Source: Mesorhizobium sp. SOD10 (GTDB lineage: Bacteria > Pseudomonadota > Alphaproteobacteria > Rhizobiales > Rhizobiaceae). Taken from it: DNA of 64,000 bases. Under the pieces are notes generated by a model, which saw only the letters and a list, made by a program, of their open reading frames with translations, was not told the DNA's origin and did no database searches. The stretch lies in NCBI GenBank assembly GCA_000824805.1, contig CCNA01000060.1, positions 124,001-188,000 on the forward strand, given 5' to 3'. Positions 1 to 9,188 of this stretch are shown here, piece by piece (within the stretch, counting starts at the first letter, position 1; every line of letters begins with the position of its first letter). Both the position numbers and the translations under genes were made by a program.

Positions 1-58
1 AGGCTCGGCGACTTCGCCGTAGCTTTCCGTCCGAAATTGCGTCAGCAAATACGCCGGC
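1..58. other. Window edge, possible start of a further gene or a degenerate repeat
   Basis: This short stretch lies just downstream of the transporter ATPase stop codon. On the minus strand one frame stays open to the window edge and could start at a TTG (46-48), about nine bases after a GGTGAG-like ribosome site. The same bases also resemble one arm of the palindrome found between the two ketoacyl synthase genes (TTTCCGTCCG then AAATTGCG). Too little sequence is present to choose between a next operon gene and a decayed repeat. Confidence 0.2.
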
Positions 59-1681
59 TCACCCCTGTTCCTGCATTTTGCGTGCGATGGCGCGGTGAAG
101 GTCGGGCGCCGCCGCGACCAGCGCCTGCGCCGCTTCCGAGCGCGGATGGTCCAGCACCTCCGCGGCGCGGCCGCGCTCGACGATCTTGCCTTCATGCATG
201 ACCAGCACCTCGTCCGCCATGGCGCGGGCGACCGTCAGGTCATGGGTGATGAAGAGGTAGGCGATGCCGAGCTTCTGGTTGAGCTCGGCGAAAAGGTCGA
301 GGATCTGGGCGCGGATCGAGACATCCAGCGCCGAGACCGGCTCGTCGGCGACCACCAGCTTCGGGCGGGTGATGATGGCGCGGGCGATCGACAGGCGCTG
401 GCGCTGGCCCCCTGAGAATTCATGCGGGTATTTGTCCATGTCGCGCGGTCCGAGCCCGACCTCGTGCAGCGCATGCGCGACCATCTCGCGGCGCTCGGCC
501 TGTGCCGGCTGCTTTTCCAGAAGGTGCAGCGGCTCGGCCACCAGCTTCTCCACCTTCTGGCGCGGGTCGAAGGAGCCGTAAGGGTCCTGGAACACGACCT
601 GCATGTCGCGCCGGGCCGGCCTCAGGGCCGATTCCGGCTTGCCTGTGATGGCGTCGCCGCGAAAGCGGATCGTGCCGGCCGTCGGCTTGTCCAAGGCAAG
701 GATCATGCGGGCGAGGGTGGACTTGCCGCAGCCCGAGCGTCCGACGAGCGCCACCGACTGGGCAGGCTCTATGGTGAGCGAGACATCGTCGACGGCGCGG
801 ATCGGCTGCGCCGGCCGGAACAGGGATATGCGTCGTCCCGGATAGTCCCGGCCGACGCCCTCGACTTCGAGCAACGGCTTTGCCGAGCCGGCAAGGTGCG
901 GTTTCGGACGCGCCGGCACGTGCATGGAGGCCAGCGCCAGCTCGCGCGTGTAGGGGTGTTGTTGCTCCGACAGCGTGCGGGCGGTGTCGCCGGCTTCCGT
1001 CACCTCGCCACGGCGCAGGATGGTCAGGCGGTCGGCCATCTCGGTGACCACGGCAAGATCATGCGAGATGAGCAGAAGGCCCATGCGGTTTTCGCTGACC
1101 AAGTCACGCAGGAGATCGAGGATCTGCGCCTGCAGCACCACGTCGAGCGCCGTCGTCGGCTCGTCGGCGATCAGAAGTTTGGGCTTCAGCGCGCAGGCGA
1201 TGGCGATGACGACGCGTTGGCGCTGGCCGCCGGACAGTTCGTGCGGGTAGCGCGACAGCGGGAATTTGGCCTCCGGCAGCCCGACGCGGTCGAGGATCTT
1301 TCGGGCGCGCTCCTCGGCTTCGGCGCGGCCCGCTCGGGTGTGCCAGCGTATGCCTTCGGCGACCTGTTCGCCGATTGTCTTGACCGGGTTCAGCGCCGTC
1401 ATCGGCTCCTGGAAGACCATGCCGATGTCATCACCGCGCAAGGCGCACATCTGGTCCTCGGTCGCGCCGAGGATGTCGATGCCGTCGAAGGTGATGCGTC
1501 CGTCGGCGCGCGCCAGACGCGGCAAAAGCCGCATGATGGTCAGCGCCGTCATCGACTTGCCGGAGCCGGATTCTCCGACAAGGCCGACAACCTCGCCGGG
1601 CGAGACTGTCAGCTCGATGCCTTTCAGGATCGATGTCGCGCCGATCGCCAGCGACAGGTTCTCGATCTCGAGCAGGCTCAT
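59..1681 (-). CDS. Dipeptide/oligopeptide ABC transporter ATPase, DppD-DppF type fused
   Basis: A 540-residue protein with two complete ABC ATPase domains in one chain, about residues 1-260 and 275-530. Each half has a Walker A (GESGSGKS and GRSGCGKS), an LSGGQRQR or FSGGQRQR signature and a Walker B ending in ADEP. The halves correspond to DppD and DppF of peptide importers and would energise the permease pair encoded just upstream. The ATG at 1679-1681 overlaps the permease stop codon as ATGA, which fixes the start and implies translational coupling. The longer open frame further upstream is a shadow of the permease gene. The substrate (peptide, opine or glutathione-like) cannot be read from the sequence. 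Confidence 0.93.
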   Translation of the reverse strand: MSLLEIENLSLAIGATSILKGIELTVSPGEVVGLVGESGSGKSMTALTIMRLLPRLARADGRITFDGIDILGATEDQMCALRGDDIGMVFQEPMTALNPVKTIGEQVAEGIRWHTRAGRAEAEERARKILDRVGLPEAKFPLSRYPHELSGGQRQRVVIAIACALKPKLLIADEPTTALDVVLQAQILDLLRDLVSENRMGLLLISHDLAVVTEMADRLTILRRGEVTEAGDTARTLSEQQHPYTRELALASMHVPARPKPHLAGSAKPLLEVEGVGRDYPGRRISLFRPAQPIRAVDDVSLTIEPAQSVALVGRSGCGKSTLARMILALDKPTAGTIRFRGDAITGKPESALRPARRDMQVVFQDPYGSFDPRQKVEKLVAEPLHLLEKQPAQAERREMVAHALHEVGLGPRDMDKYPHEFSGGQRQRLSIARAIITRPKLVVADEPVSALDVSIRAQILDLFAELNQKLGIAYLFITHDLTVARAMADEVLVMHEGKIVERGRAAEVLDHPRSEAAQALVAAAPDLHRAIARKMQEQG

Positions 1682-2547
1682 CGGCGCCGCCGCGATTTCG
1701 GGTCGAGGATGTCGGCGATGCCGTCGCCGAGCAGGTTCAGCCCAAGCACGGTAACGACGATCGCCATGCCGGGGAAGATCGCCATCCAGGGCGCGGTCAC
1801 CATACGCGTCTGCGCATCGAACAGCATGCGGCCCCAACTCGGCATCGGCGGTTGCGCGCCGAGGCCGACATAGGAAAGCGCGGCTTCGGCGAGGATGCCC
1901 AGCGCGAACTGGATGGTGCCCTGGACGAGCAGTAGCGTCGCGATATTGGGCAGGATGTGCTCGATGCTGATGCGCGTCATGCCCTTGCCGGCGGCGCGCG
2001 CGGCGAGGATGAACTCGCGCGGCCAGATGGCGAGCGCACCGGCGCGTGCCACGCGGGCGAAGACCGGGATGTTGAAGATGCCGATGGCGATGATGGCGTT
2101 GACGGCGCCCGGACCGAAGATCGCGGTGATCATGATCGCCGAGAGCAGCGCGGGAAAGGCGAAGACCAGATCGTTGACGCGCATCAGCGCCTCGTCGGCG
2201 ATGCCGCCGCGCGCGGCGGCGAAAGCGCCGAGCGGCACGCCGATGCCCATGCCGATGCCGACGGCGACAAGCGCCACGGCGATCGAATTGCGGGCACCGA
2301 CCATGATCATAGACAGGATGTCGCGGCCGAAATGGTCGGTGCCGAACCAGTGAGCCCAAGAGGGTGCCTGCGTCTTGTCGGCGATCACCAGCTTGGTGAC
2401 GTCGTAGGGCGTCCAGACGAAGGAGATGAGCGCCACGGCCACGATCAGCAGCGTGATGGCCAGACCGATCAGGAAGGAGCGGTTGCCGAGGGCCTTGCCC
2501 AGCACGCCGGTAAGGGTTTCCTCGGGCAGGTCGATGTGCATGCTCAT
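1678..2547 (-). CDS. ABC transporter permease, DppC family
   Basis: A 289-residue inner-membrane permease of the peptide/nickel type. A short cytoplasmic N-terminus leads into a first membrane helix at about residues 22-42, followed by the linker WAHWFGTDHFGRDILS typical of DppC/OppC, then five more hydrophobic segments. The cytoplasmic EAA-type loop is visible as RAAGKGMTRI. It should form a heterodimer with the DppB-like permease. The start overlaps the preceding gene's stop by four bases, so this gene lies inside a coupled operon. Starting at MSMHID rather than MHID is chosen because of that ATGA overlap. Confidence 0.92.
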   Translation of the reverse strand: MSMHIDLPEETLTGVLGKALGNRSFLIGLAITLLIVAVALISFVWTPYDVTKLVIADKTQAPSWAHWFGTDHFGRDILSMIMVGARNSIAVALVAVGIGMGIGVPLGAFAAARGGIADEALMRVNDLVFAFPALLSAIMITAIFGPGAVNAIIAIGIFNIPVFARVARAGALAIWPREFILAARAAGKGMTRISIEHILPNIATLLLVQGTIQFALGILAEAALSYVGLGAQPPMPSWGRMLFDAQTRMVTAPWMAIFPGMAIVVTVLGLNLLGDGIADILDPKSRRRR

Positions 2548-3491
2548 TGCCGGCCTCTGAGGCGCGGGTCGACGATGGCGTAGGAGAAATCGACGAGGAG
2601 GTTGATCAGGATCACGGCGGTGACCAGCAGCATGACGATGCTCTCGACCACGATCAGGTCGCGCTGGGTGATCGCCTGGAAGATCAGCCGGCCGAGGCCG
2701 GGCAAGTAGAAGACATTCTCGATGATGATGGTGCCGGCAAGCAGGAAGGCGAATTGCAGGCCGAGGATGGTGAGCACGGGGATCATGGCGTTGCGCAGCG
2801 CATGGCGCCAGAGCACGGCGCGATAGGGCAGCCCCTTGGCGCGGGCGGTGCGGATATAGTCTTCGTTGAGCACCTCGATCAGCGCCGAGCGGGCGACACG
2901 CGCCAGGATCGCCGCCTGCGGCAGCGCGAGAGCGATGGCCGGCAACAGCAGGGATTTCAACGCCGTCCAAATACCGGCGCCCCAGCCCGGAAAGCCGCCG
3001 GCGGGAACGAGGTGCAGCCAGACGGCAAACAGATAGATCAGCATCAGCGCGAACCAGAAATTCGGCACGGCGACCCCGAGCTGGGCGGCGCCCATGGCAA
3101 GCGTGTCGCCGGCGCGGCCCTGGCGGCTGGCGGAGAACACGCCGACCGGAACGGCGATGATGGTCGAGAGCGCCAGCGCGATCAGCGCCAGCGGCAGGGA
3201 AACGGCAATGCGTTCGCGCACGAGTTCTATGACGGGCACCGAATAGGTGTAGGAGCGGCCGAAATCGAGGCTGAGCAAGCCGCCCGCCCAGTGGAGATAG
3301 CGCAGCACCAGCGGAGTATTCAGTCCCATCTGGTTGCGCAACATTTCAATCTGGTCGGCGCTGGCATTGAGGCCCAGCATCAGGCGCGCCGGGTCTCCCG
3401 GCAGGATCTCCATGACCGCGAAGACGACCATTGAGGCCAGCACCAGGGTGAGGGCCGCGATGATGATGCGTTTCAGGAGATAGGCGGTCAT
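2544..3491 (-). CDS. ABC transporter permease, DppB family
   Basis: A 315-residue permease of the DppB/OppB family, close to the usual family length. It begins with a membrane helix (residues 8-30), followed by the conserved LPGDPARLMLG stretch in the periplasmic loop and five further helices. The EAA loop (RTARAKGLPYRAVLWRHALRNA region, about residues 205-226) contacts the ATPase. It is the partner of the DppC-like permease, which it overlaps by four bases. A gap of 28 bases separates it from the binding-protein gene, so the four transporter genes probably share one transcript. Confidence 0.92.
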   Translation of the reverse strand: MTAYLLKRIIIAALTLVLASMVVFAVMEILPGDPARLMLGLNASADQIEMLRNQMGLNTPLVLRYLHWAGGLLSLDFGRSYTYSVPVIELVRERIAVSLPLALIALALSTIIAVPVGVFSASRQGRAGDTLAMGAAQLGVAVPNFWFALMLIYLFAVWLHLVPAGGFPGWGAGIWTALKSLLLPAIALALPQAAILARVARSALIEVLNEDYIRTARAKGLPYRAVLWRHALRNAMIPVLTILGLQFAFLLAGTIIIENVFYLPGLGRLIFQAITQRDLIVVESIVMLLVTAVILINLLVDFSYAIVDPRLRGRQ

Positions 3492-3519
3492 GGGAAGCGA
3501 TCGGTCGATCGCGCCGGTC

Positions 3520-5001
3520 TCAATCCGTCCACTTCACCTTGGTCAGATCGTCAGCCTCGATCGGCCAGTTCGTCCACATGCCCTGCAACTTGGCATCCCA
3601 GACGCCAATCTTCGGCAGCTCGAACAAATAGACGGCGGGCACGTCGTGCGCGAGAATCTTCTGCGCCACGCCCAGCAGCTTCAGCCTCTTGTCCTTGTCG
3701 ACCGTGGTGCCGAGCTCCTCGATGACATCGTTGAACTTCGGATTGTCATACTGGAAATAGTAGCCGGGCCGCGAATAGATATCGATGTCGTTTGGCTCGA
3801 CATGGGAAACGATCGTCAAGTCGTAGTCCTTGTTGGTGAAGACCTGGCTCAGCCACTCCGCCCATTCGACCGGGATGATCTGCAGATTGACCCCGATCTC
3901 CTTCAGCTGGGACTGAATGACCTGGCCGCCGTCGCGTGCATAGGGTACGGGCGGCAGCTTGATCGTGGCCGAGAAGCCGTTCTCCAGCCCCGCTTCCTTC
4001 AGATACTCCTTAGCCTTGGCGAGGTCGTGCGGATAGACGCCCGTGAGATCGACATAGCCCGCGTCGCCTGGCGAGAAATGAGAGCCGATCGGCTTTCCAA
4101 GGCCGTTCGAAGCGGCCGCGATGATGGCACTGCGATCGATCGCCGAGGCGAGCGCCTGCCGCACCGCGAGCTTGTCGAAGGGTGGCTTCTTGTTGTTGAT
4201 CGACAGGATGGTCTCGCCCTCGGTCGAGCCGATCACGACACTGAAGCGAGGATCGGACTGGAGCTGCGCGAGCGCGTCTTGTGCGGGCATGTTGGCGAAA
4301 GCCTGGATGTCGCCCGAGAGCAATGCGGGAACAGCCGCAGCGGCGTCGGGCACGATGCGGAATGTCGCCTTGTCGAGCGCGGCGGGTGTACCCCAGTAAT
4401 CCGGGTTCTTGACGAGCGTGATCTCGGAACCTTTGGCCCAGTGATCGAGCTTGAACGGACCGGTGCCGATCGGCTTGTCCTTATTGCCGTCGGCCGACCC
4501 CTTCGCCACGATCACCGCCGCAACCTGGCCCATGTCGTATAGGAAACTGCCCTGCGGCCCGTCGAGAGTGACCTTGACGGTCGCCGGATCGACCGCGGTG
4601 ACATCGGTGATGTGCGCAAAGAGCTGCTTTTGCGGATTGAGCGAATCCTTGGCACGCGCTCGGTCCAGCGAGAATTTCACGTCGTCGGCGCTGAAGGCCG
4701 AGCCATCGTGGAACTTCACGCCGGAATGCAGCTTGAACGTGTAGACTTTGCCGTCGTCAGACACGGTCCAGTTTTCGGCGAGACCGGGCTGAACCTGGCC
4801 GTTATCGTCGATGCGGGTCAGCCCTTCAAAGACATTGGCATAGGTGACCTCGCCGATAGCTGCGGCCGCGCCGGCGGTCGGATCGAGATGCGGCGGCTCG
4901 AGCACGATGCCGAGCGTGAGATCGGTGCGTGCGGCAAAGGCCGACGTGGCGGCGGCAAGCGACAGCACAGCCGCGGCCAGGATGGTCTTCCACAGTTTCA
5001 T
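3520..5001 (-). CDS. ABC transporter substrate-binding protein, family 5 (DppA/OppA-like)
   Basis: A 493-residue periplasmic solute-binding protein of family 5. The first 23 residues form a classic Sec signal peptide (MKLWKT, hydrophobic core, ending AFA before ARTD). The mature part carries the family pattern of a YANVFEGLTRID strand, a GLAENWTVSDDGKVYTF strand and the VKFHDGSAFSADDVKFSLDR motif. It would capture the ligand and deliver it to the permeases encoded downstream. The start at 5001 is preferred over one seven codons earlier because a GGGAG site lies seven bases before it. Family 5 proteins bind peptides, opines, glutathione or nickel, and the ligand is not decided by the sequence. 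Confidence 0.92.
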   Translation of the reverse strand: MKLWKTILAAAVLSLAAATSAFAARTDLTLGIVLEPPHLDPTAGAAAAIGEVTYANVFEGLTRIDDNGQVQPGLAENWTVSDDGKVYTFKLHSGVKFHDGSAFSADDVKFSLDRARAKDSLNPQKQLFAHITDVTAVDPATVKVTLDGPQGSFLYDMGQVAAVIVAKGSADGNKDKPIGTGPFKLDHWAKGSEITLVKNPDYWGTPAALDKATFRIVPDAAAAVPALLSGDIQAFANMPAQDALAQLQSDPRFSVVIGSTEGETILSINNKKPPFDKLAVRQALASAIDRSAIIAAASNGLGKPIGSHFSPGDAGYVDLTGVYPHDLAKAKEYLKEAGLENGFSATIKLPPVPYARDGGQVIQSQLKEIGVNLQIIPVEWAEWLSQVFTNKDYDLTIVSHVEPNDIDIYSRPGYYFQYDNPKFNDVIEELGTTVDKDKRLKLLGVAQKILAHDVPAVYLFELPKIGVWDAKLQGMWTNWPIEADDLTKVKWTD

Positions 5002-5116
5002 CGCAGAACTCCCATTGCTCAAACCTGCTCAAGCCGGCGGATAGAAGCGTGATTTCGCGCGCGAGTAAATTGCGTTTCGTGCTGCCGGGCGGCGCCAGGC
5101 GGAATGTTTTTGCGTA

Positions 5117-6394
5117 TCAGCCGGTTGTGCCGCGCAAGAGCACATTGAGGCCGATCGCCATCACCTTGGCCGATTCCACCATGTCGGCGATGCCGACCCA
5201 TTCGTCGGGCCGGTGGGCGAGGTCGAGAATGCCCGGACCGTACGCAATGCAGTCATAGAGATGGCCGATGCGCGCGACATGCTTCTGGTCGTAGGTGCCG
5301 GGTGAGATCACATAGTCGGGCTCGCGCTCGAACACCCCCATGATACCTTTGGCAACGGCTTTCACCACCGGCGCGTCGCGCTCGGTCATCAGCGGCAGCA
5401 CCTCCATCAGGTCGCGGATCTCGTAATCGAATTTTTTGCGCTCGCGTTTCAGCCGCTCGAGGATGCCGGTGACTTCGCCCTTCACGGTGGCGATGTCCTC
5501 TTCCAGCAGGAACCGCCGGTCGATGGTGAGCCGGCAGGAATCCGGCACGTTGGGCGAGGGGAGGCCCGGTCGGAAGTCCTCGGTCTGGCCGCCATGGATG
5601 GAATTGATGTTCATGGTCGAGCGCCTTGCGCCTTCCGGCACCACCGGCATGCGCGTGATCTTGCGGTCGAGCGCCGGGAACAAGTCCTCCTCGAAGGCCT
5701 GCAGGACGGCGCCCATGTGGCGCACCGCATTGTCGCCGAGGAAGGGCATCGAGCCATGCGCGATCTCTCCCTTGGTCTCGATCTCGGCCCACCAGACGCC
5801 GCGATGGCCAAGGCAGATGCGGTCCTTGTTCAGCGGCTCGGGGATGATGACGTGGTCGACCTTCGGCTTGGAGAAGTAGCCGAGCCTGGCCAGATGGGCG
5901 ACGCCGCCGAAGCCGCCCGATTCCTCGTCCGCCGTGCCCGAAATCTCGATGGCGCCGGGAAAGTCGGGATAGGTGTGCATGAAGGCTTCGACGGCGATGA
6001 CCGAGGCGGCCAGACCACCCTTCATGTCGCAGGCGCCGCGGCCATAGATCCTGCCGTCCTTCACCACGCCGGCAAAGGGATCGACGGTCCAGCCGTCGCC
6101 GGCCTCGACCACGTCGATATGCGAGTTGAAATGCACGCAGGGACCGGGCGAGCGGCCATCGAAGCGGGCGACGACGTTGACGCGCGGATAACGGTCGCTG
6201 TCGCCGGGCGCGCCCTCGGCACGGATGAATTCGGTTTCGAAGCCGCGTTTCTTCAGGCGCGCGCCAAGAAACTCGGCGCAGGGCCGGTAGGCCTCGCCTG
6301 GCGGATTGACGGTCGGGAAGCGGATCAGGTCCGCGGTGAGCGCAACGAGGTCGTCGGCCCGGTCCTCGACCGCCTTGAGAAGTCGTTCATTCAT
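5117..6394 (-). CDS. M20 family metallo-deacylase (ArgE/DapE-like)
   Basis: A 425-residue zinc hydrolase of peptidase family M20. Metal and catalytic motifs are in the expected order: HFNSHIDVV (first zinc histidine plus catalytic aspartate), GRGACDMKGG (bridging aspartate), ADEESGG (general base glutamate and zinc ligand) and a late histidine in ILDLAHRPDEW. A dimerisation lid domain sits between roughly residues 190 and 300. Such enzymes remove acyl groups from amino acids or cleave short peptides. It lies upstream of and on the same strand as the ABC importer (115-base gap), so it probably acts on what that transporter brings in. MNERLL is chosen as start; the 12-residue upstream extension lacks support. 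Confidence 0.88.
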   Translation of the reverse strand: MNERLLKAVEDRADDLVALTADLIRFPTVNPPGEAYRPCAEFLGARLKKRGFETEFIRAEGAPGDSDRYPRVNVVARFDGRSPGPCVHFNSHIDVVEAGDGWTVDPFAGVVKDGRIYGRGACDMKGGLAASVIAVEAFMHTYPDFPGAIEISGTADEESGGFGGVAHLARLGYFSKPKVDHVIIPEPLNKDRICLGHRGVWWAEIETKGEIAHGSMPFLGDNAVRHMGAVLQAFEEDLFPALDRKITRMPVVPEGARRSTMNINSIHGGQTEDFRPGLPSPNVPDSCRLTIDRRFLLEEDIATVKGEVTGILERLKRERKKFDYEIRDLMEVLPLMTERDAPVVKAVAKGIMGVFEREPDYVISPGTYDQKHVARIGHLYDCIAYGPGILDLAHRPDEWVGIADMVESAKVMAIGLNVLLRGTTG

Positions 6395-6653
6395 GCGGCG
6401 GATTGAAGAAGGAACGCAGCACTTTTGCAAGCAAGCAGTCGCTCATTGCCACAGGACGATCCAGGCATGGCCCAACGCCTCCGGTTAAACTTCAGAGGGT
6501 GCGTTTCACGTCGGCACCTATACCGGGAAATCGTTCAAATTGACCGCGTCGGATTGGCGGATTCGTCAACGAGTGTGTGGTACTTAACGCACCTGCCGGC
6601 AAAAAGATGGAAAACCGCGTGGATGGCAGGGGCAATCAAAGGGGTTTGATCGC

Positions 6654-7085
6654 ATGAAAAAGTTCGTTCTCATGGCAACCGTGCTGGCAACCGCGTTGTT
6701 CGGCATGTCCGTCGCAAGCCGGGCGGCCACGCTGGTCGCCAATATCGACGTCTCGACACAGACCATGACCGTCAGCAAATACGGCCAGGTCGTCTATCGC
6801 TGGAGCGTGTCGACCGCGCGCAAGGGCTATTTCACGCCGCGTGGCAGCTACCGGCCGCAATGGGCAACCCGGATGTGGTATTCGCGCAAATACGACAACT
6901 CGCCGATGCCCTATTCGGTGTTCTTCCACGGCGGTTACGCCATTCACGGCACCGGGGCGGTAAGAAATCTCGGCCGTCCGGCCTCGCATGGCTGCGTGCG
7001 TCTGCATCCGGCCAATGCCGCGACCTTCTACGCGATGGTCAAGGAAGCCGGCTTTGGCAACACGCGGATCGTCGTGGCCAACTGA
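6654..7085 (+). CDS. L,D-transpeptidase, YkuD family, exported
   Basis: A 143-residue protein with a signal peptide (about residues 1-24, ending SRAA) and a single YkuD catalytic domain. The active-site signature is present as H98 followed by SHGCVRL, with C114 as the nucleophile. Enzymes of this family make 3-3 peptidoglycan cross-links or attach proteins to the wall, and act in the periplasm. It is shorter than multi-domain L,D-transpeptidases and has no LysM or peptidoglycan-binding domain. It stands alone on the plus strand, convergent with the lipid A island, with a 24-base gap to lpxXL. Confidence 0.9.
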   Translation: MKKFVLMATVLATALFGMSVASRAATLVANIDVSTQTMTVSKYGQVVYRWSVSTARKGYFTPRGSYRPQWATRMWYSRKYDNSPMPYSVFFHGGYAIHGTGAVRNLGRPASHGCVRLHPANAATFYAMVKEAGFGNTRIVVAN

Positions 7086-7108
7086 GTTCCTGGGCGGCAA
7101 AAGGCCCT

Positions 7109-8101
7109 TTACTGGCCGGCTGCCGCCTTTGCCTTTGCGCGCTTGCGGCGGCGGCCGCTGATTTCCCAGCGCTTGTGGAACCACATCCACTGTCCAGGAT
7201 CCTCGCGCACCCAGCGCTCGACCACGTCGGTGAGAAGCTGGGTGGCGGCATCGACGTCGACGCTGCCGTCGCCGGTGCGCGGCAGGGCCAGCTTGTCCTC
7301 GATTTCCAGCCGGAAGCGATTGCCCGGCAGCCTGATGCAGCGGGCGGGGTAGACATCGCAGTCATAGTGGCGGGCAAGCATGCCAAGCATCGGATTGGTC
7401 TGGCATGGACGGCCGAAGAAAGTCGTCTCCACGCCACCGGAGAATTTTTGATCGACCAAAACGCCGATATTGCCGCCTTTCTCCAGGATGGCGGCAAGGG
7501 CGAAAGACGCTCCGGCGGCGGAGGGCAACAGCGCGCCCATAGAGGAGCGGCGCGTCGAGTAGATGTAGTCGGCGAGATAAGGGTTGTTCGGCGGGCGGAA
7601 CAGCGCGGTGATGTTCATGCCGAATGTGGCGGCGGCCACCGGCAGCAGCTCGAAATTGCCGAGATGGCCGGTGAACAGGATATGCGGCTTCTTCTCGCCG
7701 GCGATCTCGACGAAATGCTCGATGCCCCGCACCTCGATCCGTCCCGGCTTCGAAGCATCCGGATCGAAGTCGAAGAGCGCGTCGAGGAAAATATATTCGG
7801 CCGCGAGGCGGGCCATATTGCCCCACATGTCGCGCGCGATGGCTTCGATCTCGGCATCGCTCTTTTGCGGATAGGCAAAGCGCAGATTGTTGACCGCCAC
7901 GCGGTGGCGCCCGACCAGCGGACCGACCCGGCGGGCGGTGCGATCGGCGAAGTTGAGCGCACTGTCGGGCGGCAACAGGCGCAGCAGCGAAAGCAATACG
8001 ATGGCGAGCTTGGCGACCAGCCAGTGCTCCATCTGGCGCAGCCGCCGGCCGTAGCGGAACATGAAGTCCCGGCGGGCTTTCCTGAGCGCGTTGCCGACCA
8101 T
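7109..8101 (-). CDS. lpxXL: Lipid A acyltransferase LpxXL (VLCFA transferase)
   Basis: A 330-residue member of the LpxL/HtrB acyltransferase family. A hydrophobic N-terminal anchor (about residues 28-45) precedes the acyltransferase domain, which shows the HX4E motif as HLGNFE in the FTGHLGNFELL stretch. It is the last gene of an island that begins with acpXL, so it is called as the special rhizobial transferase that moves 27-hydroxyoctacosanoate or a similar chain from AcpXL to lipid A. Family and context are clear. The XL specificity is inferred from gene order and not from residues. The C-terminus is strongly basic (GRRRKRAKAKAA). Confidence 0.87.
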   Translation of the reverse strand: MVGNALRKARRDFMFRYGRRLRQMEHWLVAKLAIVLLSLLRLLPPDSALNFADRTARRVGPLVGRHRVAVNNLRFAYPQKSDAEIEAIARDMWGNMARLAAEYIFLDALFDFDPDASKPGRIEVRGIEHFVEIAGEKKPHILFTGHLGNFELLPVAAATFGMNITALFRPPNNPYLADYIYSTRRSSMGALLPSAAGASFALAAILEKGGNIGVLVDQKFSGGVETTFFGRPCQTNPMLGMLARHYDCDVYPARCIRLPGNRFRLEIEDKLALPRTGDGSVDVDAATQLLTDVVERWVREDPGQWMWFHKRWEISGRRRKRAKAKAAAGQ

Positions 8102-8121
8102 CCGCCTTTCCCGGAACTGCT

Positions 8122-9150
8122 TTAGGAAACGCGCAGGATGATCTTGCCGAAGACGTCGCGGCCTTCCATGCGCTTCAGCGCGGCATCGATGTCGTCGAAA
8201 CCCACCTCGGTATCGATGACGGGGGCGACAAGACCGGCGGCCATCTTCTGCATGGCATTGGCCATGTTCTCCATGCGGCAGCCGAAGGAACCGAGCAGCT
8301 TCAGCTGCTGCTGGAAGAGCTGCATCAAATTGACCTGCGTCGACACGCCGGACGTCGAGCCGCAGGTGACGAGGCGGCCGCCGCGCTTCAAGGACAGCAT
8401 CGAGCCGGCGAATGTATCGGCGCCGACATGCTCGAAGACGACGTCGACGCCTTTCTTCTTGGTCAGCTTGCGCACGACGCCTTCAAACCGGTCCTCGCGG
8501 TAGTTGATGACGTGGTCGGCGCCCAGTGCCCTGGCCTTGTCGATCTTCTCGTTCGAGCCGACCGTGGTGATGACCGTGCAGCCCATCTTCTTGGCCAGCT
8601 GGATAGCGGCAGTGCCGATGCCGGAGCCGCCGGCATGGACGAGGATGGTCTCGCCGGGTTCCAGCCTGGCATTGTCGAACAGCATGTGCTCGACCGTGCC
8701 AAAGGTGACTGGCGCGACCGCGGCGCCGATCTTGGTCACGCCGGGGGGAGCGGGCACCAGGAGGCGCGCCGGCAGGTTGATCTTTTCCTGGGCGAAGCCA
8801 TCGAGGTGGAAGCCGTGGACGCCGGAGACATGCTCGCAGAGATTGTCGCGGCCTTCACGGCAGGCGCGGCACAGTCCGCAGGTGCGCGCGCCGTAAATCG
8901 AGACCAACTGTCCAGGTTGCAGGTTGGACACGCCGGGGCCGACCGCCTCGACCTCGCCGGCGGCTTCGGCGCCGACGACCAGCGGCAGCTTGCGCTTGGC
9001 GAAGGCCATGCCGCGCCAGCCCCAGACGTCGATATGGTTGAGCGCCACTGCCTTGATGCGCAGCGTCACTTCGCCGAGCGAAGGCGGTGGGGGAGGCGGC
9101 AGGTCCACCGTTTCGAGACGGCGGTCCTCGATAAGTTGCAATGCGCGCAT
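8122..9150 (-). CDS. Zinc-binding alcohol dehydrogenase of the VLCFA island
   Basis: A 342-residue medium-chain dehydrogenase/reductase. The N-terminal catalytic domain contains a structural zinc cluster with four cysteines (TCGLCRACREGRDNLC). The C-terminal Rossmann domain has the nucleotide loop HAGGSGIGTAAIQLA. In other rhizobia an alcohol dehydrogenase of this kind lies between fabF1XL and lpxXL in the acpXL island; its exact step in making the omega-1 hydroxylated very-long-chain acid is not settled. It sits 20 bases before lpxXL and 38 bases after the preceding synthase, consistent with one operon. A polyproline run (six prolines, residues 19-24) is a small oddity. Confidence 0.85.
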   Translation of the reverse strand: MRALQLIEDRRLETVDLPPPPPPSLGEVTLRIKAVALNHIDVWGWRGMAFAKRKLPLVVGAEAAGEVEAVGPGVSNLQPGQLVSIYGARTCGLCRACREGRDNLCEHVSGVHGFHLDGFAQEKINLPARLLVPAPPGVTKIGAAVAPVTFGTVEHMLFDNARLEPGETILVHAGGSGIGTAAIQLAKKMGCTVITTVGSNEKIDKARALGADHVINYREDRFEGVVRKLTKKKGVDVVFEHVGADTFAGSMLSLKRGGRLVTCGSTSGVSTQVNLMQLFQQQLKLLGSFGCRMENMANAMQKMAAGLVAPVIDTEVGFDDIDAALKRMEGRDVFGKIILRVS

Positions 9151-9188
9151 TGGGCCTGTCGGTATTGTGGACGCGGAAAAACGTCCGC

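Noticed and set aside
6860..8125. A 421-codon plus-strand frame overlapping the L,D-transpeptidase and lpxXL
   Set aside because: It crosses the end of one real gene and is antisense to another. No conserved motif and no ribosome site.
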